Under the pieces are notes generated by a model. That model worked only from the letters and a program-made list of their open reading frames with translations. It ran no database searches and was not told the origin of the DNA. Of a stretch of 5,451 nt of DNA, positions 1 to 5,451 are shown piece by piece; the stretch's first letter is position 1, and every line of letters begins with the position of its first letter. The translations under genes and the position numbers were made by a program. The stretch is from Candidatus Aerophobota bacterium (GTDB taxonomy: Bacteria; Aerophobota; Aerophobia; Aerophobales; JAGHCO01). The stretch spans positions 1-5,451 of the forward strand of contig JAGHCO010000117.1 in assembly GCA_021160405.1 (NCBI GenBank). Direction: 5' to 3'.

Positions 1-1
1 T

Positions 2-273
2 GGATATGGAATTAGGATTTCTCGACAAGATAGAGATAAATTCTTCAATCGAGGGTGGAGAAAAGTGGTAATTGGGCTTGAGAGAGAAAGAGAGTTAATA
101 GAAGTCAGACTTTCAGACTCCTTTTGGCATAGTTTAGTTGTAGCGAACTAAGAAGTGCAAAAATAGGAAAGTGGATGATTAAAAACGGACTTGCTCCTTA
201 GAAAAGAGGTGATCCACCCAAATTAGAACTTCAACCGATTGGTGGTAATAAGTTTAAATTAAAAAGGCTTTAA
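2..273 (+). pseudogene. Decayed 3' part of a small uncharacterised bacterial gene (FW..CSELRS..IGKW family)
   Basis: This is the end of a small protein of unknown function, read in two frames and cut by the left window edge. From base 2 the first frame reads IRISRQDRDKFF, then GWRKVVIGL, then IEVRLSDSFWHS, and hits TAA at 149-151. The homology continues in the next frame from about 136: SCSELRSAKIGKWM, then NGLAP, an in-frame TAG at 199-201 where TGG (Trp) would fit, then GDPPKLELQPIGGNKFKL, ending at TAA 271-273. The joined pattern (basic N-terminus, FW, CSELRS, IGKW, PP.LEL.P.GGN.F.L) resembles, from memory, a family of small uncharacterised bacterial proteins; I cannot name it with certainty. 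One frameshift near 134-142 plus one nonsense codon make it a pseudogene. The start lies outside the window. The reading is clear, but the family link is from memory only. Confidence 0.6.
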
Positions 274-552
274 CAAAAAAGAATCTTTTATGTTCCTTAA
301 CACTCTTTAGGATAGAAGAAATTGGATAACATGAGATGTCCAGTGAGATAGAAAATGATCGAGAGTGTAAAATAATAAGTGTGTACTTTCTGAAGGCTCT
401 GACTAGTGAATAAAATGGCTTATCCTCTGTTAAACAAAGAAAGACAACTACTCTTTAAAAAAGAGAAAAAGATAATTAAAAGAAAAGGAGCATCCAGTGT
501 TTAGAGGAGAATTTAAGAAATACAATCTAGAAAGATTCTCAAGAAGAGTTAG
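274..552. other. Gene-free AT-rich stretch, no recognisable content
   Basis: All three plus-strand frames are broken by frequent stops. The longest minus-strand open stretch here (about 256-455) has no ATG start and resembles nothing I know. I see no tRNA, strong hairpin or repeat array. Since it lies between two decayed genes, it is probably eroded coding sequence or the decayed upstream part of the transposase-like remnant that follows. That is an inference. Confidence 0.5.
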
Positions 553-739
553 GGGAAAACGATAAGAAGTATCCATATTTGTATTGAAGAAAGTAATAAG
601 TATGAATTTAACCAATATTTTATTGAAGCATTAGGACACGAGAGAGCACTAACTAGTAGAAATTATCGAAATGGGTATATAAAAAAATTTAAGGTTAATT
701 TATGGACCCCTTGAGAGAAATAATAAATTCTCAAGGTAA
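553..739 (+). pseudogene. Remnant of an IS256/mutator-type transposase N-terminal region
   Basis: An open stretch without a start codon runs from the TAG at 550-552 to the TGA at 712-714. It contains NQYFIEALGHERALTSRNY followed by RNGYIKKFKVNL. In IS256-family transposases the N-terminal region has a similar order: an acidic helix, a LGxER element, a short linker, then (N)YRNGY followed by basic residues and a yGxlel.vPR strand. The last element seems to continue in the next frame from 701, which reads YGPLERNNKFS before TAA at 737-739. That suggests a frameshift around 695-701. The catalytic DDE part, a start codon and terminal inverted repeats are not found, so only a small dead fragment remains. 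The match is by motif recall; another transposase or a chance match is possible. Confidence 0.42.
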
Positions 740-903
740 GATGTAGCTTTTCGCAAAGAGGGTCATAATAGAATTCCAAGTAAAAGCAGGGTAAAGTAGG
801 TTGCCTTATCTCACGAATAAATTATCAAGATCCCCAGCAATTAATGGAAAAGAAATGTTAAATGTTGAGGTTTGTCCTTATTATATGTCTAATGCTTGTT
901 TCA
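740..903. other. Gene-free stretch between transposase remnant and promoter
   Basis: Stops occur in all frames. The only start-to-stop frame of note is an 18-codon-scale hydrophobic one at 862-915, which has no convincing ribosome binding site and is not called. The stretch may be further eroded transposase sequence, but I cannot align it to the family. Confidence 0.4.
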
Positions 904-931
904 TTGACATGGTGAAAAAAGTCAATAATAT
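904..931 (+). promoter_or_regulatory. Candidate sigma-70 promoter for the 371-aa membrane-anchored protein
   Basis: A perfect -35 box TTGACA (904-909) is followed after 16 bp by TAATAT (926-931), a four-of-six match to the -10 box. It lies about 55 bp upstream of the ATG at 988. A 6-bp inverted repeat, ATTGAC (903-908) and GTCAAT (921-926), lies across the spacer and could be an operator or chance in AT-rich DNA. No experimental support. Confidence 0.42.
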
Positions 932-972
932 GGATTATAGACTGCTGTATAACTTTGGCTAGAAAATATACC

Positions 973-978
973 AAGGAG
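973..978 (+). promoter_or_regulatory. Shine-Dalgarno site that decides the start at 988
   Basis: AAGGAG sits 9 bases before ATG 988-990. This favours that ATG over the in-frame TTG at 955, which would add 11 hydrophilic residues and has no purine-rich site at a usable distance. Confidence 0.65.
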
Positions 979-987
979 ACAAAGCAG

Positions 988-2103
988 ATGAAACAAGACA
1001 GGTTGTATACGAGTTGGTGGGTTTGGTTATTGGCCTTAGCACTTATTTGGTGTTTTGCGAAAAGTCCACAAAAAGAAGAATGTGTGACGATGAAAGAGCA
1101 GGTGGGCACAGAAAGTACACTAAAAGAGAAATATGTGATAACGGATGAGCAAGTGAGTATAAAAAGTCCTTCAAAAGGGGAATATATAACCATGAAAGAG
1201 CAGGTAGAGGGGGATGCTGTTTTTAAAATTATAGAAGGAGATAGTAATCCCCTCTCAGGTTTCCAACAACTTCAGCGCGAAATGAAATCTGACAAAACTA
1301 TTGCCACTTTCGTAGAACAAAGGATGGAACTTCCTGACTATATAAGACAGAAAAAAACAGGATTTGATGAATACCTTGTTCAGCTGGTTGTTATTAACGA
1401 AGATAAGGTATTCGCATTTAAACAAAAAGTAAGGCTTGATAAAGTTGAATTTTCAGAGTTTGTCGGAACATCAACTATACCCTATTCGTTTATATGTTTC
1501 TTTACCCCTGAAGACAGGAACAGGCTTGAAGAAATAAGAACTCAAAGAGAAAAAATGAGAAAAATAGTAGAAAAACCATCCAGAGTTAAATTTGAAGATA
1601 TTCCATCTGATGCTATCATAATTGGATTTGATACCTATCTTGATGACACACCGATCCCTGGAGGAGCCGGATTTACTCCAGGAGCTGTTATCGGCGATGC
1701 TTTCAGGGATTTGGGGGTTATTTTTAGTAATAATGCTAGAGCCACTCGTAGCTTAGGTATACCTCATTCGCCTCCTAACAGACTAACCAGTACAGAAAAC
1801 GGAATAACCGGTCTTGCCCCGATAGAAGTCATCTTTTTACGTCCCGCAGTCTATGTTGGAGCATGGGGATTTGACTTTTCGTTAGAGGCTTTTGATACTC
1901 AGGGAAAATCTCTTGGCAGCATTACTCATACAGATGGGACTCCTTATATTAGCAAAAATCCAAAGGAGCTGGGTTTTCTTGGCTTAAGATATTCACTGGG
2001 TATAAGTAAAGTTGTATTCTCACGAGCATTTCCAAATCAGAGGCTTCATGGCTTTCAAATAGATGATTTTACCTTTGTTCCTATTGATAGAGAAAAATGG
2101 TAA
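988..2103 (+). CDS. Membrane-anchored or secreted protein with 17-residue tandem repeats and a C-terminal beta-sandwich-like domain
   Basis: I do not recognise the full protein of 371 aa. Residues 1-9 are polar and basic. Residues 10-24 (WWVWLLALALIWCFA) form a hydrophobic segment that could be a signal anchor or signal peptide. Cys22 is preceded by Trp, so it is not a good lipobox. Residues 23-73 are three tandem 17-residue units ending in KEQV, DEQV and KEQV. Residues 74-198 contain mixed strands and a charged helix (about 174-196, rich in Arg, Glu and Lys). Residues 199-366 look like a lectin-like or PEP-CTERM-associated beta-sandwich: it opens with VKFEDIPSDA, has LGVIFSN, SPPN, VYVGAWGFDF and a FLGL strand, and closes with GFQIDDFTFVP. 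That close is typical of extracellular carbohydrate- or surface-associated domains. No PEP-CTERM tail follows, so the N-terminal segment would have to hold it in the membrane. The AAGGAG site fixes the ATG. An upstream TTG (955) would give 382 aa. Probably extracytoplasmic; substrate unknown. Confidence 0.8.
   Translation: MKQDRLYTSWWVWLLALALIWCFAKSPQKEECVTMKEQVGTESTLKEKYVITDEQVSIKSPSKGEYITMKEQVEGDAVFKIIEGDSNPLSGFQQLQREMKSDKTIATFVEQRMELPDYIRQKKTGFDEYLVQLVVINEDKVFAFKQKVRLDKVEFSEFVGTSTIPYSFICFFTPEDRNRLEEIRTQREKMRKIVEKPSRVKFEDIPSDAIIIGFDTYLDDTPIPGGAGFTPGAVIGDAFRDLGVIFSNNARATRSLGIPHSPPNRLTSTENGITGLAPIEVIFLRPAVYVGAWGFDFSLEAFDTQGKSLGSITHTDGTPYISKNPKELGFLGLRYSLGISKVVFSRAFPNQRLHGFQIDDFTFVPIDREKW
1054..1206 (+). 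repeat. Three tandem 51-bp coding repeats (17 residues each)
   Basis: The units are 1054-1104, 1105-1155 and 1156-1206. They encode FAKSPQKEECVTMKEQV, GTESTLKEKYVITDEQV and SIKSPSKGEYITMKEQV. Units 1 and 3 are the closest pair and share 14 identical bases (1090-1103 and 1192-1205) exactly 102 bp apart. Unit 2 has diverged. The period is a multiple of three, so copy-number change would keep the frame. The array lies directly after the membrane segment, where it would act as a charged stalk or linker. Confidence 0.75.
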
Positions 2104-2164
2104 ATGCGAGCCTGTTTGATTTTTTCTCACAGAAGGTGCTTACGATAATTACGAGAATTTGTTG

Positions 2165-2185
2165 CCTGGATCATGTTTATCCAGG
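2165..2185 (+). other. Perfect 7-bp hairpin in the gap between the two plus-strand genes
   Basis: CCTGGAT (2165-2171) pairs with ATCCAGG (2179-2185) around a 7-base loop. GAGAATT occurs just before the stem (2153-2159) and again at its right foot (2185-2191). No T run follows, so it is not a standard intrinsic terminator. It could attenuate read-through into the next gene or mark a small insertion scar. Function unknown. Confidence 0.45.
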
Positions 2186-2276
2186 AGAATTCCTTAGTAT
2201 ACTCAGGACGTTGGATCATATTTTTCTGGTTGTTTTAAGTCTTAGAAAAGAGCAGTCAACACTTTGAAAAAGAATT

Positions 2277-2756
2277 ATGATGGTAGCTATACAAATTGTT
2301 ATCCTTGTCATTCAACTTTTTATTTTATATTTAACTCTGGTTGAAATGCGCAAAGCCAGAGAACAACAAGTTCTGCCATTTGTGACATTCGGTGGTGGAG
2401 GAGGCACAAAATCTGGTGGCACTGTGAGTACAACAATTCGAATTTTCAACCAAGGTACAGGATCAGCTATAAAAGTTAGACTATACCTTGGAAAGCAATT
2501 GATCACATCTTTGGCTGTGTTATCATCCAATGAATCTCGGAAAATAACTGTTAATTTATCTGATAATGAGGAATGGAGAGGGTTAAAACCAAACGAGGAA
2601 ACGATTAATTTAAAAGCTGTCTACGAGAATGTATATGAGAGAGTTTTTGTTTCTGCAATTAATTTAATGAAAATGCACGATGGGTTTCCTAAATTTATCC
2701 AAGAATCTTTTTCGATGCGCCAGAAAAAAACATCCATACCGGGTTTAACGGGTTGA
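2277..2756 (+). CDS. Small membrane-anchored protein with an extracytoplasmic or cytoplasmic beta-rich domain
   Basis: This 159-aa protein is of unknown function. Residues 3-22 (VAIQIVILVIQLFILYLTLV) are one strong transmembrane helix, followed by the basic EMRKAREQQ and then a P-F-V strand. A run of five glycines (39-43) leads into a beta-rich domain with TTIRIFNQGTGSAIKVRLYL (51-70). Further strands lie at about 77-93 and 108-125. The layout of a single N-terminal helix, an (E)xRxxREQQxxP linker and an N-x-G-x-G-x-A strand motif recurs in small uncharacterised bacterial membrane proteins. By the positive-inside rule the basic segment after the helix suggests the domain may face the cytoplasm, but this is uncertain. 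The start is ATG 2277 (a second ATG follows at 2280). No strong ribosome binding site is visible, only a purine-rich GAAAAAGAA. An in-frame stop at 2265-2267 bars an earlier start. The gene lies 173 bp after the preceding one, so co-transcription is possible but not shown. Confidence 0.68.
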   Translation: MMVAIQIVILVIQLFILYLTLVEMRKAREQQVLPFVTFGGGGGTKSGGTVSTTIRIFNQGTGSAIKVRLYLGKQLITSLAVLSSNESRKITVNLSDNEEWRGLKPNEETINLKAVYENVYERVFVSAINLMKMHDGFPKFIQESFSMRQKKTSIPGLTG

Positions 2757-2850
2757 AAGAAAAATAGGTTACAAAGAATGAAAAGTATAGGAATTCTCAC
2801 CAACAAAGAAAAACAAGTCTGTTCTTTATTTTATCCCTTCTTAAAAACCG

Positions 2851-2877
2851 AAAGTTTGAGTGCAGGAAACTTTTTTT
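2851..2877 (+). terminator. Weak candidate intrinsic terminator
   Basis: AAAGTTT (2851-2857) pairs with AAACTTT (2867-2873) around a 9-base loop, and the T run continues to 2877. The stem has one G-C pair, so it would be weak. Position, about 95 bp after the 159-aa gene's stop, and orientation fit termination of the plus-strand transcript. Confidence 0.38.
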
Positions 2878-2929
2878 GGTATTTATGAAGATGCGGGCTT
2901 TTCCACCGCTTTATTTCAGCATAATCTCC

Positions 2930-3171
2930 TGTTCAGCGAAGTTTCGCCGAGCACAATCTCCAAGGGTACTGTGAGGTTCTGGAGGGTTTTTATTATTTTT
3001 GGGGTGTATATATCCTGCGAGGCGAAATTTGGACATCCCTGCCACTGAACGTTTTGCGGGTATGCGAAGGGTTTGGGTGAGCGTAAGCGAAACGCATATC
3101 CGAATGTTAAGTGACCCAGATAAAGGCGAGGTACGAAGCACCGCAGAGTGCTCGCCGTCGCCCTGTCACTT
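2930..3171. repeat. GC-richer multi-hairpin element between convergent genes
   Basis: This stretch is visibly richer in G and C than its surroundings and contains four inverted repeats. (1) GCGAA/TTCGC at 2936-2947 is a tight small palindrome. (2) AAGTTTCGCC (2939-2948) is complementary to GGCGAAATTT (3021-3030) with one G-T-type mismatch. (3) A long imperfect hairpin has arms 3043-3066 and 3093-3113 around a 26-base loop. (4) A forked hairpin has AAGTGAC (3109-3115) against GTCACTT (3165-3171), enclosing GGCGAG/CTCGCC (3125-3130, 3151-3156) and GCAC/GTGC (3138-3141, 3148-3151). Open frames cross it on both strands, but none looks like a real protein. Its right foot contains the stop codon of the minus-strand protease gene. 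It could be a dispersed palindromic repeat, a non-autonomous mobile element, a two-way terminator or a structured RNA. Confidence 0.5.
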
Positions 3172-3477
3172 TCTTCCATTATTCTCCAGACATTTATGCA
3201 ATTTCTCCCATTCCGGCATGTAAGCATAAAGTAAAGTTTCAAATGTTCGTCCATGATTTGGGATTATTCTATGTAGAAGTTCATGAAGCACAACATACTC
3301 AACACATCTAATGGGAAATCTTAATAATTCTTTGTTGAGGGTAAAAATTCCATTACTTGAGTAAGAGCCCCATTTGTTTTTCATCTCTCTTATTTGAACA
3401 CGCCTTACATTTACTTTTAACTCTCTTTGCCACTTCTCACAGATTTTTAATATCTTCTCATGCGTGATTTTGCTCAT
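3166..3477 (-). CDS. YgjP-like (DUF45) zinc metalloprotease, short form
   Basis: This 103-aa protein carries the YgjP/DUF45-type gluzincin signature HELLHRIIPNHGRTF (residues 65-79). His65 and His69 are the expected zinc ligands, Glu66 the catalytic base, and His75 the likely third ligand. Ahead of it, NKWGSYSSNGIFTLNKELL (34-52) and CVEYVVLHELLH (58-69) match the family order of a K.rWGS strand, an lN..L helix and a YVv.HEL.H helix. After it, MPEWEKLHKCL (87-97) fits the usual MPdW tail. Full-length YgjP proteins are roughly twice as long, so this is the catalytic C-terminal half. Short forms of this kind are often found beside hsdR, where they are annotated as M48-family metallopeptidases. 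ATG (3475-3477) overlaps the hsdR stop as ATGA, which implies translational coupling. A role in type I restriction, such as proteolytic control, is an inference from context. The stop codon lies inside a hairpin foot. Confidence 0.85.
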   Translation of the reverse strand: MSKITHEKILKICEKWQRELKVNVRRVQIREMKNKWGSYSSNGIFTLNKELLRFPIRCVEYVVLHELLHRIIPNHGRTFETLLYAYMPEWEKLHKCLENNGRK

Positions 3478-5451
3478 AGTTTTTCACTTCTCATGATTTT
3501 ATCAATTCCAAGTAGCTCATTAACTAATTTCACAATATCATTGCTGTAATCTAACAAGACTTTGTAAATTTCTTTTCGTAATTCTCTTTCTACATTATCA
3601 TCAAAGATCCAATGTTTTCTTTTAGAAATTATCTCACGAATCTTTTTAGAAACATTCTCAGGATCTTTTACTCCATGTCTTCTCAATATCCAGAAATAAC
3701 TGAATTCCTCTTTGCTAAGCCCTGATTTACTTTGTTCCTCTCCTGCTTCTGCTATATCCCCTGCTATTTTTGTCAATTCCTCCAAAGCAGATTCCACACT
3801 TCTTTGTCTTTCTCTCAGTTGCAAGATAATTTCTTCAACCTTTTCAGCTATTGAAACTAAATAAGGACTATCCTTTTTTCTGTCTTCAATATGTATTTTT
3901 ATGCTCTTATAAAGACTTGCAATTTTTACCCTCTGCGAGACTTTATCCGCTTTAATGGTGCTGGCTATATCCTTATTTATCTCATAAAGTGGAAGGGTAT
4001 CTGCTATATGCGAAAGTTCAACATTTCTCTTTATCAAATCCTCGGTCTTCTTGAGAATATCCCTCCTTATTTTTCTTCTTTCCGCTTCTGGATTATAGGT
4101 CTGATAAACTATCTCATACACTTGCACCAACAATTTATATCTCTCAATGTAATCTCTCAAGAATTCATCTGGGGATAGAATCTCATATATTTCCTGAATC
4201 TGCTTGAAGATTTTTATGAACTCTTTTCTTTTGCTTTCATCAAAGAAAAAATCAATTATATTCTGGATTCTCTTCTCCTCATCTTCTAAATCAATATCTT
4301 TTAAGATTTCATCAAATTTCTGCATTAGCTTTTTAAATCTCTCTTTAAGCTTTTCATAATCGATAAGACCAGCCTCCACTTTTGAATAGAACGCCAAGGC
4401 TCTCTGTAGATTCCCAAAGATTCCTATGTAATCCATAACCAACCCACATGTTTTTTCAGCATAAGGTCTGTTTATCCTTGCTATTGCCTGAAGTAGGGTA
4501 TGATCTTTCAATGGCTTATCAAGATACATCACATAAAGAATGGGAGCATCATAGCCTGTAAGAAGTTTTTCAGTAACAATAAGAATTTTTGGAAGTTTTT
4601 CAGGCGATTTGAAATCTTTCCTTATCCTTTTTTCTTCCTCATCTGAAATATGATACTTTTTAAGCAACTCGCTATCTTTATAATCAGGAGTATATACAAC
4701 CCTTGAATATTCTGGTGGCAAGTACTTGTCTATCGCTTCTTTATAGAGCGCGCATCCTTCCCTATCAACAGCAACAATGAATGCCTTAAACCCAAGCGGT
4801 TCAACAAATTTTCTATAATGCTCTGCTATGTGCTTTGCTATCTTATCTATCCTATCCCTTGCTTTTAACACAGCCTTTAGTTTTTCAGCTTTCTCTATCA
4901 CCTTATTTATCCCCTCAATGCTTGCAACACCTTCTTCCTCAACAACTTTAAAGAATTCTTCTTCAAGTGTCTCCTTATCTACATGAAGCTCCGCCTTTGC
5001 AAGCGTGTAATATAGTGGGACAGTGGTCCCTTCCTCAATGGATTCATCTATTGTGTATTTGTCGAGATAAGGCTCATCTGGAGGATAGCCAAATGCTATG
5101 AATGTTCCTCTACCAACTTTTGTTTTATCAATAGGTGTTCCGGTAAAACCAAGGTAAAATGCGTTTGGCAAAGCTCCTCTCATGTAATTGCCAAGATCTC
5201 CTTCCTGACTTCTGTGAGCTTCATCTATCAGCACAATAATGTTCTCTCTCGTGTTTATGTGCTTTGGCATTCCCTCAAACTTGTGAATAGTTGTAATGAT
5301 AAGACCCCTGTAATTGGCTTTAAGAATTCCTTTAAATGATTTTTACTTTCAGCTCTAACAATGTTTGGATAGCTATAAGCCTGAAAATTTTGATAAATCT
5401 GATGCTCCAACTCTATCCTGTCAACAACAATCAAAATTGTAGGGTTTTCAA
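3474..5451 (-). CDS. hsdR: Type I restriction enzyme R subunit (HsdR), 5' end beyond window, frameshifted
   Basis: HsdR is the ATP-driven translocase and nuclease subunit of type I restriction-modification. The main frame (3474-5270) is open for 598 codons from the Met of FEGMPKH, which is internal and not a real start. Counting from that Met, IDEAH (15-19) is helicase motif II, GFTGTP (41-46) motif III, LLTGYDAP (236-243) motif V and QAIARINR (261-268) motif VI. A long Lys/Glu-rich helical C-terminus (about 300-598) is the part that normally docks on the methylase core. Upstream, 5255-5451 in another frame reads ENPTILIVVDRIELEHQ (motif Ia) up to KNHLKEFLK. The main frame then resumes with ANYRGLIITTIHKFEGM. 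One missing base therefore splits the gene. The nuclease domain and Walker A should lie beyond 5451. Either the gene is inactive or the sequence has an error. It is the first gene of the ATGA-overlapping pair with the YgjP-like protease. Confidence 0.92.
5319..5344 (-). other. Frameshift site in hsdR
   Basis: The continuous HsdR reading needs one extra base between 5319 and 5344. The two likeliest places are runs of A on the coding strand: the three-A run at 5319-5321 after TTCTT, and the five-A run at 5340-5344. Without the base, the upstream frame stops at TAA 5255-5257, and the downstream frame has a TAA just upstream, next to the five-A run. No canonical slippery heptamer is present, so programmed -1 frameshifting is unlikely. 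Confidence 0.75.

Noticed and set aside
256..455. Minus-strand open stretch of about 66 codons
   Set aside because: No ATG start, no ribosome binding site and no recognisable motif; expected by chance among AT-rich stops.
862..915. Tiny hydrophobic frame starting MLRFVLIICLML
   Set aside because: Only 17 residues, no convincing ribosome binding site, and its end overlaps the candidate -35 box. It could be a small peptide but there is no positive evidence.
1048..1056. Lipoprotein signal at Cys22 of the 371-aa protein
   Set aside because: The residues before the Cys are Leu-Ile-Trp. A lipobox needs Gly, Ala or Ser just before the Cys, so lipid attachment is unlikely.
858..1193. Minus-strand 111-codon open frame opposite the start of the membrane-anchored protein gene
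   Set aside because: It lies opposite the better-supported plus-strand gene, has a low-complexity Phe/Ser/Leu/Ile composition expected from an antisense shadow, and shows no motif.
1054..1206. CRISPR-like reading of the 51-bp repeats
   Set aside because: The repeats are contiguous without spacers, diverged and in frame within a coding gene.
2860..3311. Several open frames on both strands across the GC-richer convergent gap
   Set aside because: They overlap each other in different frames, follow the inverted repeats, and have Arg/Ser/Pro-rich composition without domains. They are by-products of the stop-poor palindromic block.
3891..4178. Plus-strand 95-codon open frame
   Set aside because: It lies wholly antisense to the conserved C-terminal part of hsdR and has no motif of its own.
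5319..5344. Programmed ribosomal frameshifting in hsdR
   Set aside because: The needed shift is -1, but neither A run gives an X XXY YYZ heptamer in the right phase, and no strong downstream stem is evident. Mutation or sequence error is simpler.

Overview
The window comes from an AT-rich bacterial chromosome and looks like an accessory, decaying region. The lineage cannot be fixed from the sequence. The proteins are bacterial in type: a type I restriction subunit, a YgjP-like metalloprotease, and membrane-anchored proteins with extracytoplasmic beta-rich parts. The C-terminal domain of one resembles surface domains common in diderm bacteria that carry many PEP-CTERM-type proteins. The restriction subunit is rich in Lys, Glu and Ile. 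The taxonomic reading is only an inference.

Left third (1-950): no intact gene. Two plus-strand remnants can be read through frameshifts and stops. The first (2-273) is the end of a small uncharacterised protein with an FW...CSELRS...IGKW core. The second (about 553-739) resembles the N-terminal part of an IS256/mutator-type transposase. The rest of this third is closed by stops, apart from a candidate promoter at 904-931 facing the next gene.

Middle (950-2760, plus strand): two unrecognised genes, each with one N-terminal membrane segment. The first (988-2103, 371 aa) has three tandem 17-residue repeats just after its membrane segment, a middle region with no recognised fold, and a C-terminal beta-sandwich-like domain of about 165 residues. 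The second (2277-2756, 159 aa) has a membrane anchor followed by a small beta-rich domain. The 173-bp gap between them contains a 7-bp perfect hairpin.

Convergent gap (2757-3165): a weak terminator candidate is followed by a GC-richer stretch with several nested inverted repeats. This looks like a palindromic intergenic element or a structured RNA. It reaches the stop codon of the convergent minus-strand gene and is the least explained part of the window.

Right part (3166-5451, minus strand): the end of a type I restriction-modification operon. hsdR enters from beyond the right edge and carries a one-base frameshift between motif Ia and the DEAH box. It overlaps by four bases (ATGA) a 103-residue YgjP/DUF45-type zinc metalloprotease gene. 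The hsdM and hsdS genes would have to lie outside the window.
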